64,000 bases of DNA from Setoptus koraiensis (lineage: Eukaryota > Arthropoda), in the NCBI GenBank assembly GCA_048013815.1, contig CM106585.1:22692001-22756000 (forward strand), given 5' to 3'. Numbering within the stretch: the stretch's first letter is position 1; every line of letters starts with the position of its first letter. Below, piece after piece: positions 33,501 through 49,500 of the stretch. The position numbers were made by a program, and so were the translations under genes. Under the pieces are notes generated by a model, which saw only the letters and a list, made by a program, of their open reading frames with translations, made no database searches and had not been told where the DNA came from.

Positions 33501-36500
33501 CTGGCTTGTTGCAACAAGGCGCCATCGGGCATTGCCAACGAATGCGTTTAGCCACTTGTTGTTGTTGCTGTTGCTGTTGCTGTTGTTGTTGCTGTTGTTG
33601 TTGCTGTTGTTGTTGTTCCATTGTTCTCGCTTGTTCGCTCTGTCTCTCTGTCTCGCCTTGTTGTTGTCGAATGGCGGCGCCGATTCACCTGTTTGTATCG
33701 CTGACAAACGGGCCGACACAACAACGCAACAACACAACAACACGGCACACAAATGCAAACACATGCCGACAAGACACATATCGACAATGTAATCACTGCA
33801 TTGCAATGTCAGTGCATCCAGCTCCAGACGCTAATCAAATTGCCCTGTTACCTGCCGCACGCTGTCGTTGTTGTCGTTGTTGTTGTTGCTGTCGTTGCCG
33901 TCGTTGTTGTTGTTGTTGGCGTCGTTGTTGTTGTTGTTGGCGTTGCGAGAAATCAGTATCATTGTCGCTCGTCAGACACTGTTGCCGTCGTTGCTGTGGC
34001 TGCGGCTGCTTTATAAACAATGCGGCGCCCCCGAACCCTGACAGACGTTCTGACAAACATTCTGACAGATGTGTCTGTAATGTGCGCACTCACGCCACCT
34101 ATTTCGGCGCCATCGGCCGACCAGCCAGACAGTTAGCTAACCGGCGAGCCAGACAGTTAGCTAACCGGCGAGATTTGCCGCCAGTCGGCCATCCAGACAG
34201 TTGGCACACTTACAAGTTGTTAGTGAGCCGTATGTGAGTTATTGTTTCTCGGAGCCAGATAAGCAAACAAATATTGCGCGATTACATAATCGATGCCATC
34301 GGCTCGCAAGACATTGTCAGTGTCGGCCCTTGGGGTTTCGCGCTGCCAGCCAATGCAAGCCAGCCAGAGATGTGAGAGAGGCAAATGAGACAATTTGTGC
34401 AAACGTAAAAGTAAAAGTAAGGCAAAGTTTTTGTTGGCGGCGGCTGTTGTTATGGCGACCCGACGACGACAAACAGAAAAACTTCACCGAACACTTTAAA
34501 TCGAGTTATGCACGCCACGCCAGCCAATGATAAACTTGCTGCGTCTCGTGATAAACAATCGTATCAGTGACACACTGTTGATATTGTTGATATTGTTGTG
34601 CAAACATTATGTAACAATGAACGTTTGCGCGAGCGGTCGCCAATTCAGTTCGCCTGTGGCAGCCCGTTTTGACACTGTTCAACAGTGACTGCTCAACAGT
34701 GACTGCCCAACAGTGACTGCCCAACAGTGACTGTTCAACAGTGACCGTTGGCCACTCGTTGTGAATCGCAAGCGTCAGGAGCAAGGAGCACAGTTCACCT
34801 CTTGTCACTGGCATTTGAATGAAAGTCAGTTTAGGAGTCACTCAAAAGTGTCAAGTTGAAGTTGTCAGCCGCAAGTGTCTGGTGATATATGCAAATTGCG
34901 CATATATCACCAATTGCCTGGGATCTGGCCATTGTCAGCGTTTGTTTGGCTGCGTTTGCGGTGCGACTGGCCGGTGCGACTGGCCCAGTTGCCAGCAGTA
35001 GGCGAGCTGGAGCCAGCCAAAAAAGAAGCTCGGCGGCCCGACGGCTCGACGGCTCGAGAGACAGCAGCGGCGAGCGTGCGACTGAAGAAAGTTTGTCGAG
35101 ACGCCGAGCTGTCGGTTCGTTTGGCCGAGCGGCCGACTCAAACGAGAGTGAGCGCACAATGGCGAAGACATTGATTTTGCACACAATGCTGCGCTTGCTG
35201 CACTTATTACGTCATAATAATTCATACTTGACAAACGGCAGAAAAAAGAGGAGAGCAGCGCAGCGCAGACCGAGACGAAACGAACAACGACCGCGCAATG
35301 TTGGCAGAAATATGCAATACGAAATGCGGCGCAACACGGCCAAGCGAACAAACGGTGCAATATGCAATTCGAACACACGGTGCGATATGGAATGTGAGCG
35401 ATATGTGCCAGGCGAACGGCTGGCGGCCGTGAGCTGGCAGCGAGAGAGCGCTCAATTTCACGCTCAATTTAACCTGGCAGCCGCTTTTTGGGCCGCTTTC
35501 GCTTTGCGCGCACCGTCCACTATGCGGCGCCGCGGTAACTGTAGTGGCGCAATAGTTAGCTCACTGGCTAATAGTTCTTACAGCGACACTATGCAACAGG
35601 TTGCCGGCATGACTACTGTCCACCAATGCACACCGGTGCGCCAACGGGCATGTGTCCACCAATGGGCATATCTGGTCCACTAATGCACCTGTCCACTAAT
35701 GGCTGCACCGGCGACCGTTGCAAGTTGCAACTGTCAAATGTGCGCTGTCAAATGTGCGCTGTCAAATGGCACCAATGATAAATGACACACACACACACAG
35801 CGAGACACACAGCGAGATGGCGAGCGAAATATTGTCCATCGCGCCAGATCATTTATTTATGTGTTACATAATATTTATAAAATTAGCCAGACAAACAGAT
35901 GACTGGCTGGCAAGTGATTACAGCTGATGGACTGTTTTCGGGCTGTTTCTCGACTGTTTTTAGGCTGTTTTGCACCGTTGGCTGGCTGGCGGGCCGGCTG
36001 ACTGGCGGGCCGGCTGGCCGATGGCTTGTGTCCGATGCGAGCGTCATTAAGTCATCAGCATGTTGAGGCATCATTGGCGTGGCCCGGCCAACGCACACAA
36101 TGGCCATTGAAACACCGTTCAGCTGGCTGCAGTCAGTGCAACGGCAAGCGAGCCAGCACAAGTGAAAACGAAACTGCCAACCGTTACATAACAACAACAA
36201 GTTACATAACACTAAACAACTGGTCCAGTCTGCGACTCGCTGTCCGCTACTCACCTGTCGCTGTCAGTGAGTCACACACACACACACGCCAGCCACTAAC
36301 TCGCTCACTCGCCAACTGCTAATATGCAATGTTACGCAATGTGCTTCGGACAGGTACGGTATACATACGCTATAGTATGTACATGTTAGTAGACGTAGAG
36401 AGTTAGTAGATGTGTATTATTAGACACGGCGAGACGCTAACTAACATAATGTTGATAACATTGCCCATGCTTGACATTGCTACCGCTCTCGTTACAAGAG

Positions 36501-37451
36501 TCTTGTTACAAGGGTCTTGTAGCCCACAAGTTGTAGGTGGTGCTGGTGTCGCTGGTGCGCCCGCTGTCGGCGCTGTCGGCTGCCCACTGGCGGCCGGCCA
36601 TTAAAACACCAACGAAACAGCAAGGCATAAACGCATAAACTTGAAAACTTATAACTACTCGCAATTTGTGAGTCACAAACGCTGGCCAAGTTACGCAACA
36701 ACCTTGAGCCCGAATTGTCAGCCAACAAGGCAAACAAACAATAACACACATTAGCTAACATTGGCCAACATTGGCCAACACTGGCTAACATTGTATAGTC
36801 GCGCAATGCTGCCGCTTTCGCTACAATTTTATGTTTATAATGCGAGTGACGGGCGTGCGACCAACTTGCGTTGCCAGTGGCGCCTCTTTAGGACAACATT
36901 ATCATTGTTTATTTCACGGCATAATCGTTCGTGGTCGGCGCTCAGTTTGTTTTGGCGGCCGGGCGGCCGGGCAGCGACTTGCGCCCGACTGGCACCGTCC
37001 GACAGCGACCGTCGGCGCAATCAATCAATGGCCGCCGCCGACACCAACAACGACAGCAACAGCAACAGCAATGACGCCGACAGCGACCAACTCGGGCCGG
37101 TATCGGTCACGGTCAGCGGCGACGCTCCTCTCGGAATGCTCGCATCATGCGAGTCGCATGTTCCCATTTCGAAGCTCTCGCTCGAGACGCGAACGTTCTA
37201 GCGTTGCGACGTTCGACATTCGGAACGTTCGAGCGGTCGGATGGTGGAATTGCAGCGACGACAATTGCACAATTGCGCCATTGCCGGGCAGAGCGCGCCG
37301 CCGCGCCGTCCAGTTGGCCAGCCGATCGGAATGTCCGACGCTCCGATCGGCCGCAATGTTTACTCTACTCGATTATGTCATGCCCGTGCGCCAGCCAGCC
37401 GGCCAGCACCGCAGCAGCAGCACCGACGCCAACAGCAGCAGCAATAACAGC

Positions 37452-37527
<76 letters not shown>

Positions 37528-40500
37528 GCGACAACAGCGACAACAGCGGCAACAACATTGCGCAACATTGGCAACCGTTGTCATACAGTGCAACAGTGTT
37601 ATGTAATGTGTTGTGCGCAGCATTGCACAACAATGACAAGCGATAATCTGTTTGTTGTCGCCCCAATGAGCTCAAGCTGAGCCCCTCACAATGCGCCCAG
37701 CAACAATAGCGACATTCCGCGGCCAGCACCGTGAGAAAGAACGTTCCGAAGTGGCGACGCGCACGCCGTGCACACTGGCAGTCGGCGTAACATTGTTGCT
37801 GTTGTTGCAACAACTGGACCGACAACAGCAACAGTTGGCCGCGGAATATCTCGAGTTCGAACGGGCTCGAACGAGCTCATTGCGCTTCTCTGGCTCCGAC
37901 GCCCCTCTTTGGGCTTCTTCGGGCTTCTTTGCGCTAATCCGGTCCGCTCTTATCTCCAAATCGGAGACTCGCGACCCTCTGGCGACCATACGAGACGACA
38001 CTGGAGTCCAGTGACTGGACGGCGCTAAACGACGCCAGTCGATAACATGCCGGCCAACAGATGATATTGTTAGGCCAGTGCCAATGCCAATTGAGATGTT
38101 GTGACAAGCAAACAATTCAAAAGCCATTGTTCGCTTGCTATCATTTGAATCATTTGAATGGCTCGCACCGGCCTGTGAAATGACCACTCGGCGCTGCATT
38201 TGCAATTGTCGGTGTTGCCGCTCGCAATCACGCTAATGGGCATCACGACGCAATTTGCCGGCACCGTTAACATGGTGATATATGGACACAACTACCAACT
38301 GACTGCAACAGTTGTGCAGTTACGCAATCTGTGTATTCAGTTGCTCCACTTATTTAGTCTAGTTTAGCAGCCATGCTCTAGTAGCGCGAAACGCACTCAC
38401 TCCAATCAACTGACCCAATCGAGGTCGTTGACCAGCCAGCCAGCCAGCCAGACAGACAGCGACATCCTTTCGCTAATTAACTCAAAATCGCTAATTAACT
38501 CACATTCGCTAATTAGCTCAAAATTAATCTCGCCCGGGCCAAATTAACTCAACTGATACCGGCTATCCTGTCTGTCTGTCTGTTATGATTGCCCGTTATG
38601 AACGTGTCTTGTTGGTGGCCACCATTTGTCCACTGTTTGTCTTGCTCGTCGCCTTTATGCCGGTAGTTGTTACGTAACGATTGTCACGTGATCGTCACTT
38701 ACATCGTCACAATCATATGTTGACAATGTTTGTGACCATTCGTGACACACGCTCAATCGATCAACGCTCGCCCATTTGTCAGTCGCTCTGTCACTTGATC
38801 CCGTTGTCGTCAACACCGCTGTCCACTCACTGTCGCTGTCCGCTCACTGTCCACTTGTTGCGTAATTGAACAATGTATGGATAGATGACAAATCTAATTG
38901 TGAATTGAACGCAGTGCGACCGCCAACAGCACGAATCAGCAATTTAGTCTGTCGACAAGGCCGCTGGGCGACGATTGAATGAACAAAATACTGCAATACA
39001 CACACAATGTAACCAAATAAAAAATTGTCATTATTTGACAATGTTGCCAGCGACTCACTGACAGTCGCTGGCTCACTGACAGTCGCTGGCTCACTGATAG
39101 TCGCTGGCGAGACAGCGCCACCAACAGTGACTAATGGCGATCTGTATCACCAACCAGAATTATGTATCATACACAAAGTATTATGAAGTGGAATTGGGCA
39201 GGTTATTGCAGCGGCTTGTATGCGCAGCCGACATTGACTAGCTAATGGTTGTCGTTGTTGTTGTTGGCGCTGTCAGCCAGTAAACTGTCAAATAGTATTT
39301 GACAGAAATGCAGACAGCAACATAACAGTGTTACGCAATCAGTATCACCTGTATGCAGCCAACTTACAAGGCAAGGTAACCCAAGTGTCGAGTGTTGTCA
39401 CAACGTTGCTCATGTACCAACATGAAGCCCGGATTGTGTGTGTAGTTTGGTCAGTTTGGGCAAACTGACCAAGCCAAGTGTCAGTTAACAGTGTCAAATA
39501 GACGGGCCAACAATGACAATGGACACGAGCTTGCCCGGCCTGCCTTTCGCCTTGACGTAAGCAACCAAAAGCTGGCAACTAGCCGGCCGGTGGCTGCAAC
39601 AGACACAAGGTCGGTGAGCTGGCTGGTTGGCTGGTCAGTGGCGAGTGAACAACAACAACAACACGCACTCAAACAACAAAAGATGGCCAAAACAAACTGA
39701 CTAAAACTATGGCGACAGTTATTACGTAATGCGTAACAATTTTCGAGTGGCTCGTGAACGGGCCAGCAACAACAACAGCAACGGCAACAACGACAGCAAC
39801 AACAACAACGACAGAGATAGGATAAACATGTCGAAATCAATAGTGACGGTCGCGCTTCACACAAAGCGGACTTAATTTTAATTTTATTTTCAAGATTTAA
39901 TTTCGCTGGGCACGGCACGTGTCTCGCTCGAGCTCAAGCTCAAGCTCGAGCTAATGATTGTTTAAACTGGACAACACAATTAAGACACCAACGGCAAACA
40001 CCCAAGCCATAAAAGCAGCTTGCCCAAGCCAACTCATGTCCGCTGTTGTTGTTGTTGTTGTTGTTGTCGTTACCCAAGCCATTGATAAGTCTTGACAATA
40101 TCAACAACAATAACATTGTGCTGCTGTCGTCGCTGTTGTTGCTGCCGCTGTTGTTGTTTTTGTTGTTGTCGCTGCCGTTGCTGTTGCCGCTGTCGTTGTC
40201 GTTGTTGAGCAGCCAAGGGAGGCCGACAACGACAACGGTCAATTATTGCAAGTTAACATCTTCACGCGCTCACAAAGCCATTTGTCGGCCTGCAATACTA
40301 ATGCGTCACGTATTGCGCAACTTCTTAATTATTACGTAATGCACTTAGGTATTACCGGTATTGTTATTGTTGCACGGTATTACCATCATTGTTGTGCTCA
40401 CTGGCATAAAACAACAACGACAGCGACGACAACAACAACAACAACGACAACAACAACAACAACGACAACAACAAGTGCATTGTAGTGCGTTGCGCAACTT

Positions 40501-43500
40501 GCGTGTGTGTACCGTTGGCAAACACCAGGCTAGACAAGCGTTAGTCGGTGATATATTATTAATATAATAGACCGTTAGTCGTGCTGTGCGCTTGTGACGA
40601 CAAGATGATCAACGAACAGCGTCGTGATGCACTTGTTGCTCATTAGTCGCCAGCACTAATTGATGGACTCGCTTTAGCCGCTAAACTTTGGCGTCGCCTC
40701 ACAACTTGCTAATCGCTCGCTAGTCAGTGTTTGGCGAGCTCCACGGGTCGCTAGCTCGCCCTCGTCTGCTTAATCTGTGAGCGCATATCGCACGGTATGC
40801 TTGTTGTATGTTTCCATGATGGCCGGACATACCTTATATTGCCCAACATTACATAATATATATATATATTATATAATATACATATTGCATAATGTATGTG
40901 GTGGGCATGCCAGTCGGGCTCAGGTGAGTGCATTGTGTGCATTTGACACGTTGCGGGCAACTTGTAGGCGCGAGCTGCCAGCAGCTGCTGGCATCGTGAC
41001 TCAATCAACTGTTGCCGTTGCTCCCATTGAAACAATTTGCACTTGTTGCCTGTTGCACCGTTACAGTTGGCCCAAGCGGCTGCTATGCCAACAACAACAG
41101 CAACAACGACGCTGTCTGACTTTCGTTCTTCGCTCGGTTGTTTGGTTCTTTCGAACGAAACAATCCTCCGCTGGTTGTTGCGTCATCGCGCTGTTGCGTT
41201 ATCGCGCTATTGCGTTATCGCGCTGTTGCGTTCGTTCGCTGGCCGCCGGTCGACGATCGGTAATTGCGCAACTAAATGGCGCCTCGTCGATTCATTGTCA
41301 TGTCATGGGCGCATCACGGCTTCCGAACTGCATTTTGTCGGTCACTTTCTTCCGTTGGGCAGCCGTTGCGCAACAGTGTTACGCAACAGTCACCGCCGAA
41401 ACGGTCACCGTTGAGCGGTGTGCGCCGGCAAACGTGACAACAACAACAGCAACAACAACAAAAACAACAACAAAGGCGAAAATTATTGTGTCGCAAGCAC
41501 CGCAACACGAAAACTGACCGCCAGACCGGACCGCACCGGACATGGTGTGGGCATTGGTGTTGTCGTGGTCGTTGCGTCATAAAGTAACGGCCTGTGACCC
41601 ACAACGATGCAATGCAATGATTCAATGATGCAATGCAATGATGTAATAACCATGAGTGACAGTGAACGGGCAACAGATGCATGTGTCAGAGGCATGTGTC
41701 AGGGGCATGTGTCAGGGGCATGCGGTGAGGGGTTTGTGTGACGCACGCAAATTAGCGCTCTCATTTCAATTAGTCGCGCGTAACAATGTCGCTTACGCAA
41801 TGGCGCTGCGTTGCCCAGTTCGAGCTCGGCAGCGCTTGTTGCACTTGCTGACCGGTTGTGCAACGGTGTTTTTGCACCGGTTTGCAGCAAAAACGGTTGT
41901 TGTGTGTCAGTTGGCCAAAGTTGACACATCGCATCATTGGTGTCATATTTGTCAGAGAGAGAGAGCGAGAGAGAGAAAGAGATTTTTTCCTCCTTGCATG
42001 TCCGACATTTTGTCTATTGTATAATTATAAATGCCAGTTACGTAACATGTAGTTGCCTGTGCTGCTGTTGCCCACAATCGGTCAGCTGTCTGGCTGTAGG
42101 AAACTGATGCAATTTCATAGTGCGACAACAACGACCAACAAGCGGCCAGCGACAACAGCCACACCAGTACACACAATTATTATGGCGCCGACTAGCGGCC
42201 ACTTCCTGTCGCCGACAGCCAGCAGCTTGCCAAATTGGCAATATTGATCGGCTGGCCAGTTGTCATGGCTGCCATTGGGCAGCAAGTGCGCACAAACAAA
42301 CAATCAATTGATATTGCCCACTAGGTGTAACTTGTGCCCGCTTGTATTACATAACATTATAAAGATACTGTGTATTACATAACGGTGTGCATTATAAAAA
42401 TACCGTGCATTGCATAACAGTGCATAATAAAGAGTGTGCGCTAAAAAACACTGTGTATCACATAATACGACTGTCATACAGTGAGTCGTACAGGTAACAA
42501 TTTTGCTGTTGATCGCAGACGCCACGGCAAAAACTGACCATTATGACACACACACACACACACACACATGCGATGCAATGGCTTATGTAATAAAAGGCAA
42601 GCTAACAATATTTAGTAATATTTGTTGGCGCTCACCTGTGCGCCTACAGGGGCACAACAAAGGAAATAACGGTCACCGCAACAGCAACGGTTGCGCCGAT
42701 GACGACGACGGCGCGGGGCACCTGTCCGCTGTGGCGCCACCATCGCATAAGCGGACACCATTGGCTGGGCGCGCTGGCCGGCGGACAAAGGTCACAACTT
42801 TTGGTTGGCTGCCAACAACAGGGTGCTGCTGGCCTGATTATTGTTGCGTCGACGCCAACGCAAAATGTGAAAAACAAACGCTTTTCGCAGGCCATTTCCG
42901 AAGCCGCACCGAGGGGCCGCCCAACATTGTTTGTTTTGCCGTTGGTTGCCAGCAGTCACAACAGCAACCCATGCGACGCTGCCCATTGTTGGCGGCCGCA
43001 TCTCGCTCCGTCTCGACGTTTGCGTCTCGACGTTTGTGTCTCGACTCACCTGGGCACCGTTTGCACCTGTTCCGTGCGGCCATTTTTCGTGGCTGGCCGA
43101 CCGATGGAGTCGGCGCTTGCGCAATCGCATCACGCTTTGTGATGGCTTCATTGATCAAACAACTGGTTGCAGCGAGCGGATAAATGCGGCGGCCAGTCGG
43201 ACGGGCGTCGTCCCGCAACGAGCTTCCGCTCTCACGGCCTGCTGGCAAGCGAGCGGCCAGCAGCAAGCGACCGGCCGACAGCAAACATCGAAAGTCGCCC
43301 AATCACACAGCTGACCAATGACAGCCGATCGGCGGAAGTCGGCGCTTGCGGCCTCCAATTACCAGTGCGTCCCGTTTTGCAGTAAAATCGTTTTACGTTT
43401 GCTGGCGAGCAAACGCAAGGCGCTTTTGCGTAACGAGCGAGCCCAGCCCAGCGAGCGGGGCCTTCCGTTCGGCCGGCCGTCTCATGGCAATTTTCGCGTA

Positions 43501-46500
43501 CAACTGGCCGGTTGCAACAATGTGCAAAATGCCCATTTTCGACCCTGTTCGACTGCGTTCTCGACTGCGTTCTCGATCGACTGCGTTCTCGATGCGGCTG
43601 CAACGGCCACATCGAAAGCGCAATTGCGACCGGCCAATCAACGAACGAGCTCGCATTGGTCGCAGCGGCCGTCGGTCGGCCAGCCACAGGTGAATGAATA
43701 ACAAATTTGAGCCGCTCGAGACAACGGACGACGACGATTGTCGCCCGTTTCGTGATTGGCGAAACTGGCGACGGCAGCCGCAACAGCGACGGGATAATGA
43801 CGATAACAATGATAATAACGGTCTTGTTTGTCGAGCGGAGCGTCGTTGCGGCGCGCCGAAACTCGCTGCTGCGACCAGTTGAGCCGGCTTCGACCGAGCC
43901 GCTCGCTGGCCGCGCAATTGGCCGGCCGATTCTGTCGGCTTTGGCCAATTCCGTCACTTTTGGCCAGTTCTGTCGGTTTTGGCCAAATCGATCTCATCCG
44001 TTGTGGGTGGGGATCGGGCCGCTCGTCGGGCCAGATAATGGCAATTTTTGCCAATTTTTGCAGTTGTGATTTGCAGCGTTGTTTGTTGTGTGATGAACGT
44101 GCCGTCATCATACAACATGCCCGGTTTGTGTGACTGACAGCGGGCTGGTCAGCGCACACCGACAACAATAGTTAGCAAATCATAATAATTGTTTGTTTGT
44201 TGCGCAACAGGCAACGGTGGCCATTCGGCCAATTTGCATCGAGTGATCAACAAACAAACAACGAATTGGCGGCCGCTCGGGCGCAACTCGCTCAGCTGTT
44301 GGCCACCAAACCTGCGCTGTGGCCGCAGTGAGAGGCCCACTGGCGACAGGTGAGGCTGGCATAAATCAATGGACAGGCTTGACAGGTGAAATAACGGTCC
44401 AATTTGATTAGACGAAGTTTGTGGTTGGCCAGCCAACGCAACGGAACGCTCACCGTCGCGACTCGCGACACAACAAACGGCGGGCAAGCGAAGTGACGCA
44501 ACAACAATTGAAGGCCCTCCGATTTGAAGGGCGACACACGAGTGTGGCGGCCGACCGTTAATTATATGTTGCCGCGCCGCTCTAAACTGGCCGCGCTTTG
44601 CGAGCCGGCGAGCGAGCGAGAGTTCTAAGCGCTTCGCGCTGCAATTTCGAAGCTCTTCTCGCCGAGATTTCGAAAGGCTTCTCACTGGCGACTTGGAAGA
44701 GCTCGCTTCTTGCAGTGAGAAGATGGCTGCTGCAATCACACAATCGCACAATTACACACTCTCAGAAACTGCAAGCACTGCTGGCGACAGCAAGACAAAA
44801 CGACGCTCATTACCTGTCGAAATTATGCAATTTGCGTTTATTATGCAATGTTGCGTTCTTGCGTTCGTCGGGGAACGGGGGGGGGGCGGGCATGGACAAA
44901 GGGGAACATGCGGTCGTGTGGCCGACAGAGCAATAATTGAAATCAATTTGCTTGTTGTGCGCCAGCGAGCGCGCCAATAAGACTAATTTAGGCCCTTTGT
45001 TTGTCGTCGCTTGTTTATGTGGCGACGCTAACCGACCGACCGACTAGTTTTACTTGGTCTCTGGCTCTCTACAATTCGAACCAACATTGAGAGAGACTTG
45101 AAAATTTGAGACGCTCGAAAAGCCGCTCAGCTGGTCGATTGTCGCGAGACGGCGCTTCGAAATTGAAATAAATCTTGCCGGAGATTGTTCGGATCGTTTG
45201 TTTTCGGATGCCACTCACAGCCTGTAAGTTACAGGTAACCAGTGACAGGTCCCACGCCAGTGGAGGCTGCCTGTTGCGGGCTAGCTGAGATGCGATTGGC
45301 GCTTTTGTGTGTCGCGGTACCAGAGTCGAGACGAGCGACCGGCATCATTTAGGCATGTCGACTAATTAGCAGTAAATATCTCCTGTCGGCCGTATTATCT
45401 CCTGTCAGCCATAATATCTCAGCTACGTCTTGGGAATATCTCGCCCGGTCGCAACCGGGCAACGTCGTCGGTCCGCCTGCCGTTGGTCGGGCCGGCGACT
45501 GGACGTTTCTACGACTGCCTCGTCCGTCTACCACTGGACGCGCCACCGGTAACTCACCGGCCGGCGGTTCACGCAACCGGCGCTGCCAGACACGTCGGGC
45601 TGGGACGAGACGGTCGGCGTTCCTTCGAGACTCTCTCGGAATTCTTTGCAGAGTCGCGAGTTGAGAGTCGCGAACTGAGAGCCGAGAGTTTCACGGAGAG
45701 CGCAGTCGCACACGGAGCTGGCCGGTATGTCTAATTAGGCGCTGATGACGCCACTTTGATTGCGAGCTGCGAGTCGCAACTCGCCGCAATTGCCGATTGC
45801 AGTCGCGCCGAAAATGCGGCGACCGCCGGCCAGACGAATGGAGAAACAACCAAGAGAGAGGTGAAAATGTGAAATTTAGTTGCAATTTGAGGCAACGAGG
45901 ATGGCCGACAAGTTTGGCAAAAAATGTGAAAAAATGCAGCGTTTTGTGAATTGTGATTTAATTGAGACACAAGCGAGACAACACCGAATCTGACACACAA
46001 GCCAATCATCATTAGCGTCAGCTATCAGCTGCTGGCGGTTGGCGGTTGGCTGGTCGCTGGCTGTTGCTTGTTGCGTCACAAAGACGACGATGCAAAGTGT
46101 TGCGATTGCATGCACGCTGTTCAGTTGGTTGCAGGTTGTGTGTCTATTGACATGACAGACTTGCATTATGAGTAAGTTACATTATGCAAGTTACATAATT
46201 ACGTCAGCTACCCCGAAAGCCGAAAACGTCTGTCAAAAGCGCTCGCCAAGTTGGCGGCCACTGACAACAACGACAGCAGCAACAACGACAACAGCAACAA
46301 CAAACAATCGAACGGCCACGCTGGTCAGCTGACGGCCGACAGCGGCACTCATTGGACTGCATTTGGTGCGTTCGGTGCATTGGTGTAAATTTGGTTCATT
46401 TGATTCATTTGGCTCATTCAATCAGCTGACTGAGCGACCGGTGGCTCGCTGACCGTCGGCGGCTCGCTGACCGTCAGCGAATGGCGGGCGCCTCGCCAAC

Positions 46501-49500
46501 AGCGGCGCAAGAGCGGGCGCAATTGTGCAATTATAACTTATGTAACTGGCGCGGCTCATTAGTGGTCAGCTGATTGGGGTTGCGGGAGACGGGCGGCCGA
46601 TGGTCAGTTGTGCATCGATGGCCATTTCGGCCAGCTGGACGCTGTCGAGTTGACAGCATCCTAGAGAGTGCGCCACTAGCGACCCTCTGGTGGCGAGTGT
46701 CGTCGGAGTGGTCAAAATATTGTTGTGCCGCCGTGATGATTGCGCCAATTTTATATAAATATAAACATAAACACATGAACACAAAGTGTCAAATGTATCG
46801 CACACATCGGCTTGCCTTGTACTAACAAAACTAACAAAAAATTGTAAATGGCCCGCAATATCTCATGCGGGGCCAGCGGTGAGTTAGATGGTACGAGTGC
46901 CGTATTAACATTTGCACAGTGATTTTGGCGCCACAAATAAAATTAATCTGTGCGGTCATTGCATCATCATGCACCATCATGTACCTGTGCATGCGGACCG
47001 TTATTTATCGCAGGCTCTCTCTTATGGCTCTCTTATGGCTGAGAGACTCTCAACTTGAGTGTCTCAAGCTGTCGGCGTTGCGTTTTGTGTCGCCATTGCT
47101 TACAATGAGACGTATGAGACACAGGTGAGTCAGCAGCCACTTGTTGCCGCTGCTCCAATTTCAATGCCACCGCTACCCATGAAAAGTGAGCTACATATTA
47201 TCTAACATTATTATGTAATAGAGACAGCAGTTGCTTCTATTAGATAATATTGGCCATTAGTGCAAGTCTGGCCGCTCGCTGGCAGCCGAAGCAACTGCAT
47301 TGACTGTAGTAATACTACTATTACGTAATAGTAGTAAGTGTTGCCGTTAGTGTCACTGTCAAAGAGTTGCTGTGTGCGACTCCATCGGACACTTACCGAG
47401 TCTGTAAGTTACAGACGCTCGGCACAGGTAGACGGTTGCTCGCCGGCTGCCAGTGACGGCGAGCATCATTGTCAGACGTAATCGGACTCTAACGGTTGCT
47501 CTCTTACGCTTCTGCGAACGTTACAAGTTAACGGTTAACGGGCAACAGGTAACGGGCAACGGGCAACGGGGAGAGAGTGACTGTGAGAGAGTCAACTTTT
47601 TATGTGTGCCTCTTCTCTGGGCAACTGCACACACTGCACACAGGTAATAATAATAATAATTGTTGCTGTTGTTGTAATCATTGGCCATGTAATAACTGTG
47701 CCATATAATGTAATAATAATAACGGTCAATATCATCACATCACACAGTAATAGCGGCATTACGTAACAGTGCAACGAAAGGATCGAGTTTCGCACACACA
47801 ATCAGCTGTAATCGGTGTCTCGGCTGTCACAGTGGCTCTCAGAGTCTGGCCACTGACATTGGCGCTTCTTAGCGGCCGCTCTCAGCTGACATTGCAAACA
47901 TCAAATTGCAAACATCAAATTGCAAACATCAAATTGCAGGTAATTGGATAAGTTGCATAAGTTTTGCCGCCTAACTGACCCAGCCGCTGACCGCTCTCTC
48001 TTTTGAATTGTAATGCAAACTTTGCATTACAAAGTGTCATGCTCACTGGCGCCGCATCGCCAGCAAACCAACCCAAACCGATTCTTGGCCACTCCGGCCA
48101 AGAATCGGTCTGCTGACAGCCGATGCGGCCGCTCAAATCATTTGAGTCAAATGACAGCGATATCCACGCCACATAATCCAGCGCATATGCACACCCATCA
48201 GTGATGGGCCATCACTGATATCATCACACACACACACACACACACACACACAAGATACGTCAGATAAGATACGTCAGATGAGATATGTCAGGGGCGCAAG
48301 TGGCTCTTTCATGCAAACTTTTATCCACTTTTGCATCAACATTGCCTTTCATATCATATGAAATTCATATCGTATGAATCATATGAGCAGAATGCGACCA
48401 TTGGCACTGTTATTGCATGGGCAACTCCAAGGCCAATCCGAAACGTCGCAAGTTCAATTGCACATTGCGTTACAAGTGAAATGTTTTGACTCAAAACAAA
48501 CAAAAATTAGACAAAAATGAGCAAGTTTGACGATCATTTATAGCTATTATAATAGCATAATCGCAACCAGCCGAAAAGATCATATCCCGATATTCGGCCT
48601 TGTTTGCCTGACCAGCGATCGAGCTATTCACTCGTGAATGCAACCACTCACCTAAACAACAAGCTGCTCTTAAATGCCATCTCTGCGCTGAGACACGAAC
48701 CCTATTGACGCAAACCCTATCAACTCAAACGATATTGATACAAACCGTGAACCAGGCCCGCTGCTCGGCTGACCGAGTATCGGCTGACCGAGTATCGGCT
48801 GTCTGGCGTGTCGGCCCCATGACCGTCACAGTGCGACAGTCAATGGGGCCTATCAACGGCTACCGACGATACATGACCGATCATTTGAGATTGTCTGAGA
48901 CACTTGTCTTAAATGATCTTTAAGTGGCCACTTGAATTGAATTGAGCGATAACTTTATTGCCGACTTTTGGGCCGGTATTTCAACCATCCAGTTATATAT
49001 TATAATTGTGGTATCGCAATAGTGCTATTAGTAATAGTGATGGCATTGTAGTTGGGCGCCGATAAAAAGAGCTACAGGTCAGGCCGTCTTTTTGTCGCTT
49101 GCTACGAGCTCGATAAAATGAGCCACTGGTGATTGGCGGTGAATGGGTGAATCGTTGTGGCGATTTGCGCATTTATGCCATGTCAGATGCCTCTTACTGT
49201 TCGCCGGCTTCGGTCGCCAGGAAGTGAAAGCTGTTCGTCGGGCATCTCGCACTTGCGCTAACGATCGACCAAATAAAACGTCGTCGAAATACGACCGCGC
49301 CACATTTAATGAAACCGACAATTTATTTTGCCAGAAGCGACACCAAAGCTCCGACGGCAAACCCGACCAACGATATCAAAAATATTACATATTGTATGTT
49401 GTTTATTGCGACGGTTGCCCTAATTGATGGCGCCCTAATTGATTCCCCCATGCGCGCCACAGCAGACACGACGACTCGCATCAAACGACGGATCGTGTCG

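Noticed and set aside
33462-34237. Cys-rich 250-codon frame
   Set aside because: The poly-Cys and poly-Leu runs come from TTG/TGT repeats; there is no structured Cys spacing.
36831-37680. Overlapping frames of 177-271 codons around the CAA tract
   Set aside because: They are three frames reading the same triplet repeat as poly-Asn, poly-Thr or poly-Gln; no domain is seen.
40921-47130. CAG/GTGAGT sites at 40921-40929 and 47122-47130 as recursive splice points
   Set aside because: Neither is preceded by a convincing polypyrimidine tract, so zero-length-exon recursive splicing is not supported.
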